DNA of 64,000 nucleotides, from contig OY282420.1 in NCBI GenBank assembly GCA_958295955.1, positions 3,486,435 to 3,550,434 of the forward strand. Direction: 5' to 3'. This document shows positions 36,053 to 45,497 of the stretch, piece after piece. Numbering within the stretch: position 1 is the stretch's first letter; the number at the start of each line of letters is the position of its first letter. Under the pieces are notes generated by a model. That model did not search any database. It was not told the DNA's origin and was given only the letters and a program-made list of their open reading frames with translations. The position numbers were made by a program, and so were the translations under genes. Origin of the DNA: an uncultured Bryobacterales bacterium. Its GTDB lineage: Bacteria > Acidobacteriota > Terriglobia > Bryobacterales > UBA6623.

Positions 36053-38344
36053 TTGCAGAATATCCGCTCACCCAAAAGTTGCCGGGCCGTCTTCTTGCTT
36101 GCCGCGATCTACGCCTGCCAACTCATCGTTGCGCCGGTCCGGTGCGCCGCCGCTCCGCAGCAGACCGGAACGACGGAGCCGACCCGCTCGGCCGTCGTGA
36201 CGGCGGTCGACGTGGAGATCGTCATCGACGGCGCGCTCGACGAGGCGCCGTGGCGCCGCTCGCCGAAGATCGGCGAGTTGGTGCAAAGGATTCCGCGGGC
36301 CGGCGCAAAGCCCACCGAACGGACCGAGGTTACGCTGCTGCACGACAAAGACAACCTCTATATCGGCGTGATGTGCTACGATTCCGAGCCGAGTCGCGTG
36401 CTCGCGTCGCAAATGGCGCGTGACGCTCAACTGAACCCGGATGACCGTCTGACCGTCATTCTCGACACCTTCCGCGACCAGAGCAACGCTTTCTACTTTT
36501 CCACCAATCCGAACGGCGCCCTTGTCGACGGCCTGGTCTTCGCCAACGGCGAGACGAACGAAGATTGGGACGCGATCTGGATCGTGAAGACAAAGCGCTC
36601 GGACGAGGGCTGGAGCGCCGAGTTCTCCATTCCGTTCAAAAGCCTGAGCTTTCCTTCCGGGCAGACGGTTTGGGGATTCAATATCAGCCGCATCGTGCAA
36701 CGAACGCTGGAAGAGGTCCGCTGGACCGGGGCGCGCTTTCAGACGCAGATCTTTCAGGTTTCCGAGGCGGGCGAGATTACCAATCTCGAAGGCATCGAGC
36801 AGGGAGTCGGCCTCGACGTCCGGCCGTTTATTGCGCAGCGCTGGCTCCATGAGGGCGCCACCGGCAACGATGTCGTCCGCGGCAAGCCCGGTCTGGATAT
36901 GTTTTACAATCTGACCCCAAGCCTCCGGCTGTCCACGACGATCAACACCGATTTCGGCGAAACGGAAGTCGATGCGCGCCAGATCAACCTGACGCGGTTC
37001 TCCATCTTTTTTCCCGAGAAACGGTCTTTCTTCCTACAGGACGCCGGCGTCTTCAACTTCGCCACGACCGGCGTCGATCAGCCGGGAGGCATTCCCGGCA
37101 CGGGGGCCGAGATATTCCCCTTCTTCAGCCGCCGCATCGGTTTGCTCCGCGGACAAGAGGTGCCCATCGACTACGGGGTCAAGCTGACCGGCAAGGCCGG
37201 CCGCACCGAGATCGGCGTGCTCAACGTGCGCACCCGCGACATACCGGGCGTCGCCGCCAACAACCTGTTTGTCGGGCGCGTCCGGCAGAACTTCCTGGAG
37301 CAATCTTACGTCGGCGCGGTCTTCACCGGCGGCGACCCCGCGCGGGCGCCGTCGAGCGGCGTCGTTGGCGATCCGGCGCGGTCTTCAGCGAGCAGCACAG
37401 CGGGCATGGACATACGCTTGGCCACTTCCAATTTTTTGGGCGCCAACCGCAACATGGTCTTCAACGCCTGGGGGCTCAAGACCAACAAAAGAGGGGTCGA
37501 TAGCAAGAACGCCTCGTACGGGTTTGCGGCGCACTACCCGAACGACAGGTTCCAAGGGCAGATCATGTGGCGCGAGATCCAGGAGAATTTCGACCCGGAA
37601 CTCGGTTTCGTGCAGCGCGCGAATGTGCGCATGCTGCGGCTGGGAGGTAGTTTCAACCCGCGCCCGAAACCGTCGTCCGGTATTCAGCAGATGTTCCACG
37701 ACGTTTTCTATACCCGTTTTACGCGGCTCGACAACGGACTCGTAGAGACTTGGAAACTTTACGCCACGATATTCGACTGGCACCTGATGTCGGGCGATTC
37801 CATACATAGCTTGTTCGATCTGAACCCGACTTACGAGCGCTTGTTCCAACCGTTCGAGATCTCTCCGGGCGTCGTGCTGCCGGCGGGAGAGTACCGCTTT
37901 ACGCCCATGCGCATCTTCTTCACCTCGGCGCAGAAGCGCAAGCTTCAGGGGAGCATCGGTCTTACTTTCGGGAATTTTTGGTCGGGGACCGCCAAGACCG
38001 TCCAGACCGGCTTGAGGTATCAGCTTCCTCCCAAGTTTTCGATCGCCGTCAATACCAACCAAACGTTCGCGCAACTGCCGCAGGGCAATTTCATCGCCAG
38101 AATCTTCAGCGCTCAGGTGAACTACGCGGTTTCGCCGTTCCTGTCGTTTTCCAATCTGATCCAGTTCGACAACCGCTCGGGGAACCTCGGGCTGCAGAGC
38201 CGCGTGCGCTGGACGCTGGAACCGGGGAACGACGTATTCTTCATCTTCGGCCAAGGCTGGGTGCAAGAACTCGGGGGCTTTTACGACTTCCGCCAACAGG
38301 ACTCGAGACTGGCGACGAAGCTGCAGTACACGTTTCGGTTTTGA
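36053..38344 (+). CDS. CBM9-like/DUF5916 outer-membrane protein
   Basis: 763 residues, with a TTG start chosen because no ATG or GTG precedes the signal peptide (VFLLAAIYACQLIVAPV). Residues 45-235 resemble a carbohydrate-binding module 9 domain (IDGALDEAPWRRSP, NLYIGVMCYDSEPSR, WSAEFSIPFKSLSFP, WGFNISRIVQR). The remainder is DUF5916, predicted beta-barrel (FGETEVDARQINLTRFSIFF, FPEKRSFFLQDAGVF), ending with an aromatic residue (YTFRF), typical of outer-membrane barrels. It may import or bind oligosaccharides. TAAAAT at 35859-35864 could be its -10 with a leader of roughly 180 nt. A strong hairpin terminates it. Confidence 0.85.
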   Translation: MQNIRSPKSCRAVFLLAAIYACQLIVAPVRCAAAPQQTGTTEPTRSAVVTAVDVEIVIDGALDEAPWRRSPKIGELVQRIPRAGAKPTERTEVTLLHDKDNLYIGVMCYDSEPSRVLASQMARDAQLNPDDRLTVILDTFRDQSNAFYFSTNPNGALVDGLVFANGETNEDWDAIWIVKTKRSDEGWSAEFSIPFKSLSFPSGQTVWGFNISRIVQRTLEEVRWTGARFQTQIFQVSEAGEITNLEGIEQGVGLDVRPFIAQRWLHEGATGNDVVRGKPGLDMFYNLTPSLRLSTTINTDFGETEVDARQINLTRFSIFFPEKRSFFLQDAGVFNFATTGVDQPGGIPGTGAEIFPFFSRRIGLLRGQEVPIDYGVKLTGKAGRTEIGVLNVRTRDIPGVAANNLFVGRVRQNFLEQSYVGAVFTGGDPARAPSSGVVGDPARSSASSTAGMDIRLATSNFLGANRNMVFNAWGLKTNKRGVDSKNASYGFAAHYPNDRFQGQIMWREIQENFDPELGFVQRANVRMLRLGGSFNPRPKPSSGIQQMFHDVFYTRFTRLDNGLVETWKLYATIFDWHLMSGDSIHSLFDLNPTYERLFQPFEISPGVVLPAGEYRFTPMRIFFTSAQKRKLQGSIGLTFGNFWSGTAKTVQTGLRYQLPPKFSIAVNTNQTFAQLPQGNFIARIFSAQVNYAVSPFLSFSNLIQFDNRSGNLGLQSRVRWTLEPGNDVFFIFGQGWVQELGGFYDFRQQDSRLATKLQYTFRF

Positions 38345-38349
38345 GTCGG

Positions 38350-38381
38350 AACGGCCGGCCCGGTTGCGGGCCGGCCGTTTT
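38350..38381. terminator. Strong intrinsic terminator between convergent genes
   Basis: A 13-bp perfect stem (AACGGCCGGCCCG pairing with CGGGCCGGCCGTT) with a GTTG loop lies at 38350-38379 and is followed by more T. It sits between the converging DUF5916 and TonB-receptor genes and could stop both. Confidence 0.85.
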
Positions 38382-38407
38382 GCGCCTCGAATGGATTGGG
38401 TCGAAAG

Positions 38408-41400
38408 CTAGAATTCAAACCTCAGGCTGAATTGCGTTTCGCGGCCCGGTCTGGTGGACGTGATGCGCCCGAAACCGCCGCGGATGGCGTCGGAGCCTCC
38501 GCCGCGCGTGTTCGTATCGACGCCGCCGAAATTGGTGTGGTTCAGAGCGTTGAACAAATCGACCCTGATCTGCACCCGCATGCCTTCTTCGTTGAGCTTC
38601 AGGCTCTTGGAGAGAGACATATTGACCGTCCAGGCGCCCGGGCCGTAGATCGAACGCCGCCCCAACGTGCCCGCTCGAATCGTTCGATTGCCGCGCGCGT
38701 TGCGCGGAACGTTCTGAAACGCACCCGGGTTCAAGTACTGATAGCGGCCGTTCATCGAGGTGCGGTTATCGCTGCGGACCGCCTCCGCGTGGCTGCCGCC
38801 GATGAAGTCGGGACGCGCGCCCGGCCCGCTGGCGCCTTGATAGATGCGCAGCGGATTGCCGGTCGCGGCGGTCAGCAAGCCGCCGATCTGCCAACCTTCG
38901 ACGAGCAGGCGCCGCGCCGCGCTTCCTTGCCCCCGGAACGGCAATTCGTAGATCCAATCCGTCACGAAGCGGTGGCGGATATGGAACGGCGTCGGCGCGT
39001 GATTGAGCGTCAGATTGGTCAGATCCTGGGGCTCCTCGCCTCCGCCGCAGCATGTATAGTCGCCGCGGAAATACGAAGTGTTGCTGCCGTAGGTGTAGTT
39101 GAAGTTCGCCTGCAAGTTGGCTGAGAGCCGCTTCTTCAACGACGTTTGCAGGCTGTGATAGTCGCTGTTGTCGGCGCTTTGGTAGTAGCGGAACTGGCGG
39201 CCGAAGTTGGTTACCGGGAGTTGTCCCGTCTGGCGGTCGTTGCGGTTGAAGCCGGGGCTGTAGATGAGCTTCACGCCGCGGTTGGCGACGTAGGCGATGT
39301 CGAAAACCAGCGTGTCCGTCAACTGCCGTTGAATGCCGTACGACCATTGCAGGCTGTAGGAGTTTTCCCAATTCGGGTCGACGGCCGAGCCGGTAACGAT
39401 ATCGCTGGCCGCGACCAACGGCAGGACCTGTTCGCGCGTCGCCCCGTAATTGACTCCGAACTGCTGCAGTTGCGAGCGGTCGAGACTCGCCTGCGTCGGA
39501 GTGGTCAGGTCGTTGCGCACCAGCTCGACCGGCCCCGAGAACAGGTTGAACGGGATGTAGAACACGCCGAAGCCGCCGCGCATCACGGTCTTGTCGTCAA
39601 GCGAGAAGGCGAAGCCGAAGCGCGGCGAGAACATGTTGAAATGTTCTTTCCACACGTCCTCCGGCGGCAGGAAGGGGCCGAACGGGCCGTCGCGGTTGAA
39701 GAAGCGCCCGTCGCGCTCGACGGGAACGGTTCCGTAGTCCCAGCGCAGACCCATATTGACCGTCAGCCTCTGGGACACGCGGATGTCGTCTTGCACGAAC
39801 ATGCCGAAGAAGTTGCGGCGGATCTCGAACTCGCTCAAGCCGAAATTGAAGAACGCCGACTCCGGGTTGTTGGCCAGTGCGTCCGCCAGCGTGTTGTACG
39901 AAAACCGAGGCGTGTCGGCGAGGATGCGGCGGGCGAAATGAACGCGGAAAAGGCCGCCGAACTTCAGCGAATGCCTGCCTTTGGTCTTGGCGAAGTTCTG
40001 CTCGAAGGTGGTCGTAGAGCCGGTTTTGCTGAACTGCCGCGCCTGCCCGGCATCGGGCAGTCCCGCGCCCAATACCTTGGCCACGTTCAAGGTCAGCAAT
40101 TGATCGACGCGGTGCATGTCCGAGCGGTTGTAGCCGAACCGCGACTCGGTCGTCATGGTCGGGCTGAGTACGCGGCTGAAGGTGGAAGCCACGTTTTCGT
40201 TCAGGCCGTCGTGGGTGCGCGGATTGCCCCTGGCCAGCCTGGGCGTGAGTTGAAAGGGGCGGCCGCGCGTGTAGCGCACCGTCAACAGGGAATTGGCGTT
40301 CATCTGGTAGTCGCCGCGGACAACCAAGTGGTTGTCCTGGTTCTGTTTCGCCCCGGAGCCGCTGAAGAAAGCGCGCGCGTCGTCGGGGTTCGCCGGAGCT
40401 TCGGTCGGCAGATACCAGGCGTCCCAATAGGCTCTCGATTCGGGAATGGCCTGCCCGATTTCATCGCGGAACTTCACCGAGGGCACGAATCCCGTCAAGG
40501 GCCTTTGCTCGTTGAGACGGTAGCCTTCGAAGGCTCCGAACAGGAAGACCTTGTTCTTGACGACCGGGCCGCCGAGCGAGCCTCCGTACTGGTGGTACAC
40601 CCGAGAGGTCTTGCGCGCCAGGATATGGTTGTTCGCATTCAGGCCGCCCGATTGATACTGCTCGAACAGGCTGCCGTGCAGATCGTTCGTTCCGCCTTTG
40701 GTGATGATGTTGAAGTTGCCGGAGACGGTCTGCCCGATTTCGGCTGAGAAGATGTTCTTCGAGATCTCGACTTCCTGCACGGCTTCCAGGCTGACGCCCT
40801 TGATGAAATTGAAATTCTGATAGAGCGAGATCGACGGGAATTCGGAATCGGGAGCGGCGTCCACGCCGTCCACCGAGAATGAGAAGCCGCGCGGCGGAAG
40901 GCCGTTGATCGATACCGTCGTTCCGTCCCCGGCGGACAAGCCCGTGCCGTTCTGCAGGATTCCCGTGATATCGCGGCGCAAAAGCGGGAGCTCGTGGACC
41001 TGATCGCTGTTGAGGTTGACGTCCTGCTCGGCGCTGACCGTGTTGAGCAGCGGCGCTTCAGCGGAAACGTTCACCGTCTCGGTCGTCACGCCGAGCTCGA
41101 GCGTGAAGGTAACGGCCACCTTCTGTCCCGAAGACAACTGCAGTCCCGTTTGCTCGTAGCCTTTGAAGCCTTCCGAAGAGACCAGCGCCGTGTAGCTGCC
41201 GACGGTGACAAACGGTATGGTCACTTCGCCGCGTTCGTTGCTGACGGCCTCTTTGGTAAAGCCGGTATTGTTGTTAATCAGAGTAACCCGGGCGCCGGGG
41301 ATCAACGCGCCGGACGGATCTTGCACGCGGCCGTAGAGCGTGGCGGTCGTGACTTGCGCGAAGCTGGGCGCAACCAGCGCCACCGCCGTCAGCGTACTGA

Positions 41401-41440
41401 ACGCGGCCCGTAAAAGACCGCGAAGGATGGTGTCTCTCAT
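38408..41440 (-). CDS. TonB-dependent receptor with carboxypeptidase-like N-domain
   Basis: 1010-residue outer-membrane receptor. A signal peptide (TLTAVALVAPSFA) is followed by a carboxypeptidase regulatory-like domain (residues about 30-115: TLYGRVQDPSGALIPGARV, NNTGFTKEAVSNERGEVTI), then a plug (about 130-260, SINGLPPRGFSFSVDGVD) and a 22-strand-type barrel ending QFSLRFEF with terminal Phe. A GGAGAG ribosome-binding site precedes the ATG. It is an Oar-like acidobacterial transporter, probably taking up large oligosaccharides or other polymers. It is transcribed away from an IclR regulator gene across a palindrome (41558-41571), so it is likely regulated with the downstream catabolic genes. 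Confidence 0.93.
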   Translation of the reverse strand: MRDTILRGLLRAAFSTLTAVALVAPSFAQVTTATLYGRVQDPSGALIPGARVTLINNNTGFTKEAVSNERGEVTIPFVTVGSYTALVSSEGFKGYEQTGLQLSSGQKVAVTFTLELGVTTETVNVSAEAPLLNTVSAEQDVNLNSDQVHELPLLRRDITGILQNGTGLSAGDGTTVSINGLPPRGFSFSVDGVDAAPDSEFPSISLYQNFNFIKGVSLEAVQEVEISKNIFSAEIGQTVSGNFNIITKGGTNDLHGSLFEQYQSGGLNANNHILARKTSRVYHQYGGSLGGPVVKNKVFLFGAFEGYRLNEQRPLTGFVPSVKFRDEIGQAIPESRAYWDAWYLPTEAPANPDDARAFFSGSGAKQNQDNHLVVRGDYQMNANSLLTVRYTRGRPFQLTPRLARGNPRTHDGLNENVASTFSRVLSPTMTTESRFGYNRSDMHRVDQLLTLNVAKVLGAGLPDAGQARQFSKTGSTTTFEQNFAKTKGRHSLKFGGLFRVHFARRILADTPRFSYNTLADALANNPESAFFNFGLSEFEIRRNFFGMFVQDDIRVSQRLTVNMGLRWDYGTVPVERDGRFFNRDGPFGPFLPPEDVWKEHFNMFSPRFGFAFSLDDKTVMRGGFGVFYIPFNLFSGPVELVRNDLTTPTQASLDRSQLQQFGVNYGATREQVLPLVAASDIVTGSAVDPNWENSYSLQWSYGIQRQLTDTLVFDIAYVANRGVKLIYSPGFNRNDRQTGQLPVTNFGRQFRYYQSADNSDYHSLQTSLKKRLSANLQANFNYTYGSNTSYFRGDYTCCGGGEEPQDLTNLTLNHAPTPFHIRHRFVTDWIYELPFRGQGSAARRLLVEGWQIGGLLTAATGNPLRIYQGASGPGARPDFIGGSHAEAVRSDNRTSMNGRYQYLNPGAFQNVPRNARGNRTIRAGTLGRRSIYGPGAWTVNMSLSKSLKLNEEGMRVQIRVDLFNALNHTNFGGVDTNTRGGGSDAIRGGFGRITSTRPGRETQFSLRFEF

Positions 41441-41557
41441 TCAACTCTCTCCTTTTGGAAATGGGTTCAAGATTTTGCGGCTTTGCTCCGCAACGGGGCT
41501 TCACGACCCCATGTGACCATAAGATAGCCCTTGTCTCGAATGGATGTCAAGAGAATA

Positions 41558-41571
41558 TGAAACCGGTTTCA
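41558..41571. promoter_or_regulatory. Perfect 14-bp palindrome, probable operator
   Basis: TGAAACCGGTTTCA is perfectly symmetrical and lies between the divergent TonB-receptor and IclR-regulator starts (118 and 84 bp from them). Its half-site GAAAC resembles operators of KdgR, an IclR-family regulator, and also those of LacI-family regulators. A further GTTTC half-site follows at 41576-41580. Confidence 0.7.
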
Positions 41572-41654
41572 CATTGTTTCCGGGCCGGCCTTGGCGGCGC
41601 GCGGCATGCGCTGTGCTCTCATGGAGAAAGGGGAATGCCCGGCGAGGCGGTTCG

Positions 41655-42431
41655 ATGAAGAAAAAAGCGCCGATCAAGGAGCCTTATACGTCACAGGCCG
41701 TGCTGCGCGCGCTCAAGATGCTTGAGGCCCTCGGCCAAGTTCAGGAAGCCCAATCGTTGCAGTCGCTTTGCGAGCGGCTCGGCTTGGCCAAGGCGTCGGC
41801 GTTTCGGCTGATGCATACTCTGGAGGAAGCCGGATATGTCGGCAAGGACGCTTCCGGCGGCTATTTCGCCGTCGGCCGCGGGTCGCTGCAGTCCGCCCGG
41901 TACCGCCGCCAACTGCCCGATGCGGCGAGCTCCGCGATGCTTCGCCTGCGCCGGCGATTCCGCGAAACGGTCAGCTTGGCGGCGCTGTTCGACAATCACG
42001 TAGAGGTTGTGGAAGTCTTTGAAAGCCCGGAGTTTATGCGCATGAGCAACACGGTCGGGCGCATCCTGCCGCCGCATGCCAGCTCGCTGGGCAAGGCCAT
42101 CGCCGCGTTTCAGGCCGCGCAGCGGCGCGAGATGCTGGTGCGCAGTTACGGAATCTATCGCTATACCGCGAAGACCATCGTCGACGAAAGCGACTTGCAG
42201 CAGGAATTCGAAGAGATACGGCGCCGGGGCCACGCCGCCGATGCGGAAGAAAACACCCCGGGCGGCCGCTGCCACGGCGTGCCGCTGCTCGACGGGTCGG
42301 GCACGGCCTTCGCGGCGCTGAGCGTCTCCATGCCGACCAGCCGCCACAAGACCGAGAGCGCGCAGCAGCGCATCGTCGAAGCGCTCAAGGAAAGCGCGGA
42401 AAATATCGTTCGAGAGTTCGGCTCGACATAA
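41655..42431 (+). CDS. IclR family transcriptional regulator
   Basis: 258 residues from the ATG at 41655. The N-terminal winged helix-turn-helix occupies about 13-75 (SQAVLRALKMLEAL, LCERLGLAKASAFRLMHTL). The effector domain (about 95-250) has the IclR patterns MLRLRRRFRETVSLAALF and GRILPPHASSLGKAIAAF. It probably controls the TonB receptor and the catabolic genes that follow, binding the palindrome upstream. IclR proteins usually respond to small acids such as sugar acids or aromatics. Longer upstream open frame is not supported. Confidence 0.92.
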   Translation: MKKKAPIKEPYTSQAVLRALKMLEALGQVQEAQSLQSLCERLGLAKASAFRLMHTLEEAGYVGKDASGGYFAVGRGSLQSARYRRQLPDAASSAMLRLRRRFRETVSLAALFDNHVEVVEVFESPEFMRMSNTVGRILPPHASSLGKAIAAFQAAQRREMLVRSYGIYRYTAKTIVDESDLQQEFEEIRRRGHAADAEENTPGGRCHGVPLLDGSGTAFAALSVSMPTSRHKTESAQQRIVEALKESAENIVREFGST

Positions 42432-42516
42432 GCAAGCGCTCGGTTGAAGGGGGGAGCCCGCAGGGCGCTCTCGAAAAATGAAACTTTTGTGCTAAAGTGG
42501 AACTTCCTGGGCTTTC

Positions 42517-43473
42517 ATGGGCGCAGCCTCCGGCTTTCCGGGCCGGGGCGCCCCGCATGGAACGCTGAAATCGCCGGTGCATAACGGACGCGTAACATTC
42601 CTTGCGGCGCTCTTGACTCCGACCGATGCGGGGGGAGAGCTCGACCGGGACGCCTTGAGCCGGAATATCGAGTTCGTGATCGCCGCCGGCGTGGACGGCG
42701 TCTGCGTGAACGGCGCCACCGGCGAGTATCCTTGCTTCACGCCTGCGGCAAGGCGGGCGGTCGCCGAGAACGCGAGCGCGGCGCTGCAGGGCCGCGGCCG
42801 CTTGATTGTCGGTATCGGCGCGCCGACGCTCGACGAGTCGGTCGCCCTCGGCCGGCGCGCTCTCGACTGCGGGGCGGACGCTCTGCTGCTGCCTCCGCCT
42901 CATTTTTTCCGGTATGAGCCGCAGGATGTCGCTTCGTTTTACTGCCAGGCGGCGGCGCGCCTGGACGGCTCGATTCTGATCTACAACATCCCGGCGTTTA
43001 CGAACCCCGTGGCTCCCGAATGCATTGCCCGGCTGGCCGCGGCGGCGCCCAACATTATCGGCGCCAAAGACAGCAGCGGAAGCCTCGCATCTCTGGCCGC
43101 GCTCAAGAAACAGCGGGCGGCGGTTCGCTGGATAGGCTATGACTCGAAAATCTCCGAGGCTTTGTCCTCGGGCGCGGCGAACGGCCTGATTTCCGGCGTT
43201 GCCGGCGTGTTCCCTGAAGTCGTCGGCGCGCTGGTGGGCGCCCATCGAGCCGGCAACGACCCCGCGGCCGCCGACGCGATTCTGCTCGAGATCGTCGAGC
43301 GCATCGAGACTCTGCCGGTTCCCTGGGCTCTGAAGCTGCTGGCGCAGCGCCGCGGCCTCGGCGAAGCGCATTTCGCCTTGCCGGTCTCGAACGGCCGGCG
43401 GCAAGAGTTGGCCGCCTTGGAAGAATGGTTTGAGCGCTGGTCCGCCGGCCGGCGCCTGTTGCCGGTCGCATGA
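42517..43473 (+). CDS. DHDPS/N-acetylneuraminate-lyase family aldolase
   Basis: 318 residues (or 298 from the GTG at 42577, which gives the usual family length and start VTFLAALLTPTD). The TIM barrel has GVNGATGEYP-type NGATGEYPCFTPAARR, the tyrosine in IYNIPAFTNP and the Schiff-base lysine in GAKDSSGSLASL. These are the catalytic positions for pyruvate-type aldol cleavage or condensation. DapA itself is unlikely in this context; a keto-deoxy sugar-acid aldolase or dehydratase fits. TAAAGT at 42493-42498 is a possible -10. It begins 85 bp after the regulator gene and probably starts the catabolic unit. Confidence 0.85.
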   Translation: MGAASGFPGRGAPHGTLKSPVHNGRVTFLAALLTPTDAGGELDRDALSRNIEFVIAAGVDGVCVNGATGEYPCFTPAARRAVAENASAALQGRGRLIVGIGAPTLDESVALGRRALDCGADALLLPPPHFFRYEPQDVASFYCQAAARLDGSILIYNIPAFTNPVAPECIARLAAAAPNIIGAKDSSGSLASLAALKKQRAAVRWIGYDSKISEALSSGAANGLISGVAGVFPEVVGALVGAHRAGNDPAAADAILLEIVERIETLPVPWALKLLAQRRGLGEAHFALPVSNGRRQELAALEEWFERWSAGRRLLPVA

Positions 43474-43483
43474 GGAGGCAACG

Positions 43484-44548
43484 ATGAGTTCGACCACGCG
43501 CCGCCGGTTCTTGCGCAGCGGGGCGGCGCAGTCCGCCGTAGCCGCGGCCGCGGCCTACGGCAAGCCCGTCGGCCCCGTCATCGACTGCCAGAGCCACCTT
43601 TTCGTTCCCGAGCTGATCGAGATGATGGCCAAGCGGAAAACCCCGCCGTATTCCTATAAGCAAGACGGCAACGTTTACGTCGTCACGGGGCCGCCGGGCG
43701 CATGGCGCCGCCGACTGCGGGACAAGCACATGGACGTGGCGGCCAAGCTGGCCGACATGGACGCAGCCGGGATTGAAAGAACGATGATCAGCATCAACGA
43801 TCCGGGGCCGGAGACGTTCGCCGCGGACGGCTCAATCGCCGCGCGCATTTGTAACGACTGGATCGCCGATCTGGGCAAGCGCTACCCCGCTAGATTTTCC
43901 GGTCTCGCCGTGCTGCCGCTGCAGAACATGAATGCGGCGCTCAAGGAACTCGACCGCTGCGTGAGCAAGCTGGGCATGAAAGGCATCCTGCTCTATTCGA
44001 ATCTCGCCGGAAAGTTTCCCGACGAAGAAGAGTTCCGCGAGTTGTTCGCGGAGGCGGAGCGCCTGGACATGCCGATTCTGCTGCATCCCGCGCACCCGGT
44101 GACGTTCGACGCAACCGAGGGTCACGGCATGACGGCGGGGCTGGGCTTGATGTTCGACACCACCATCGCGCTTGCCCGCATCATCCTGGCGGGAATCCTG
44201 GAGCGGCATCCGCGGCTGAAGCTCGTTTGCCCGCACGCGGGCGGCGCCTTGCCGTACCTGATCGGGCGCATCGACCACCAGACCCAGGTTCTCAAGCGCG
44301 GCGCCGAGCACATCGCCAAGCCTCCGAGCGCATACCTGCGGCAGATCTATCTCGATGCGGTCTCGCCCATCCCCTTGGCGATCCAATACGGCATCGACTA
44401 CGTCGGCGTTGAGCGCATGCTCTATTCGAGCGATCATCCTTGGGTGGACCCGCAAACCATCGCCGGGCACATCCGGAGTCTGGGGCTGCCGCCCGAGGAC
44501 GAGGCGAAGATTTTCGGCGGCAACGCGGAGAGATTGTTCAACCTATGA
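43484..44548 (+). CDS. Tat-exported amidohydrolase (ACMSD-like)
   Basis: 354 residues from the ATG at 43484, with GAGGAGG upstream. The N-terminus STTRRRFLRSGAA is a twin-arginine signal. The TIM barrel of the amidohydrolase-2 type shows IDCQSHLFVPELIEMM (a variant of the usual HxH pattern, here QSH), LLHPAHPV, VCPHAGGALPYL and the catalytic Asp in LYSSDHPWVD. A decarboxylase or hydrolase of a cyclic or aromatic acid is possible. The replaced first metal histidine may alter metal binding. It overlaps the next gene by ATGA. Confidence 0.85.
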   Translation: MSSTTRRRFLRSGAAQSAVAAAAAYGKPVGPVIDCQSHLFVPELIEMMAKRKTPPYSYKQDGNVYVVTGPPGAWRRRLRDKHMDVAAKLADMDAAGIERTMISINDPGPETFAADGSIAARICNDWIADLGKRYPARFSGLAVLPLQNMNAALKELDRCVSKLGMKGILLYSNLAGKFPDEEEFRELFAEAERLDMPILLHPAHPVTFDATEGHGMTAGLGLMFDTTIALARIILAGILERHPRLKLVCPHAGGALPYLIGRIDHQTQVLKRGAEHIAKPPSAYLRQIYLDAVSPIPLAIQYGIDYVGVERMLYSSDHPWVDPQTIAGHIRSLGLPPEDEAKIFGGNAERLFNL

Positions 44549-45480
44549 ATCCGGCGGTCTCGAACCCGACGCGCCGCGGCTGGCTGGGCATGGCCGCCGC
44601 GGCGTACGCGTGCGGGCGGTCGGCCCCGCCGGCGGAACAGCGGCCTTTCCGCTTTCGGCTCGCCGTCTGCAACGAGACGTTTCAGCGCGCCGACTTTGCG
44701 GAAGGCTGCCGCCTGGCCCGCGAAACCGGTTATACGGGGCTTGAAATCGCTCCGTGGACGCTCAGCGGCGATCCCGCGTCCATCGCGCGGGCCGCCCGCG
44801 CCGACTGCCGCCGGGCCATGGCCGGCGAAGGCCTGACCTGCGTCGGGCTGCACAGTCTGCTGACGGCGCCGCCGGGAGAGTTGCACGTCACTACCCCCGA
44901 CGACCGGGTGCGCCGCAGAAGTTGGGACTACTTCCGCAGATTGATCGATCTTTGCGCCGACCTGGGCGGCGACAAGCTGATGATCCTGGGCTCGGGCAAG
45001 CAGCGCCGCGCCGTTGGCGGCTCGAGCGTCGAGGATGCGCTGCAACGGCTCGCGGACGGGTTGGCGCGCGTTGCGCCCCACGCGGAATCGCGGGGCGTGA
45101 CGATCTTGCCCGAAACGCTCGCGCCGCACCTCTGCGACGTGATGACGACGATGGACGAAACGATGGAGATCGTCCGCCAAATCGACAGCCCGGCCGTGCA
45201 GACGATGTTCGATACCCACAACGCCGTTGCCGAAGAGTTGCCCCACGACCGCCTCATCAAGAAATACGGCCTGTATATTAAGCATGTCCACGTCAACGAA
45301 ATGGACGGCCGCCGGCCCGGCACGGGCGGCTACGACTTCGCGGCGCCGATGAAAACACTCAAGGATATCTACTATCGGGGCTGGCTCTCGCTCGAGGTTT
45401 TCCGTTTCGAGCCGAGCGGCGAGGTTGTCGCCCGCGAGTCCGCGCGATTCCTGCGCCGGGTCGAGGCCGGACTGGCATAA
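44545..45480 (+). CDS. Tat-exported sugar isomerase/epimerase-like TIM barrel
   Basis: 311 residues, starting within ATGA shared with the amidohydrolase stop. The N-terminus NPTRRGWLGMAAAAYACG carries RR plus a hydrophobic stretch ending in Cys, so it may be exported and possibly lipidated. The xylose-isomerase-like barrel (AP endonuclease-2 family) has TGLEIAPWTL, the metal Glu in ILPETLAPH, His/Asp in MFDTHNAVAEE, KHVHVNEMDG and the final Glu in LSLEVFRFEP. It may isomerise a keto sugar or inositol derivative. Confidence 0.85.
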   Translation: MNPAVSNPTRRGWLGMAAAAYACGRSAPPAEQRPFRFRLAVCNETFQRADFAEGCRLARETGYTGLEIAPWTLSGDPASIARAARADCRRAMAGEGLTCVGLHSLLTAPPGELHVTTPDDRVRRRSWDYFRRLIDLCADLGGDKLMILGSGKQRRAVGGSSVEDALQRLADGLARVAPHAESRGVTILPETLAPHLCDVMTTMDETMEIVRQIDSPAVQTMFDTHNAVAEELPHDRLIKKYGLYIKHVHVNEMDGRRPGTGGYDFAAPMKTLKDIYYRGWLSLEVFRFEPSGEVVARESARFLRRVEAGLA

Positions 45481-45497
45481 ACGACTTGGAGGTTGCA

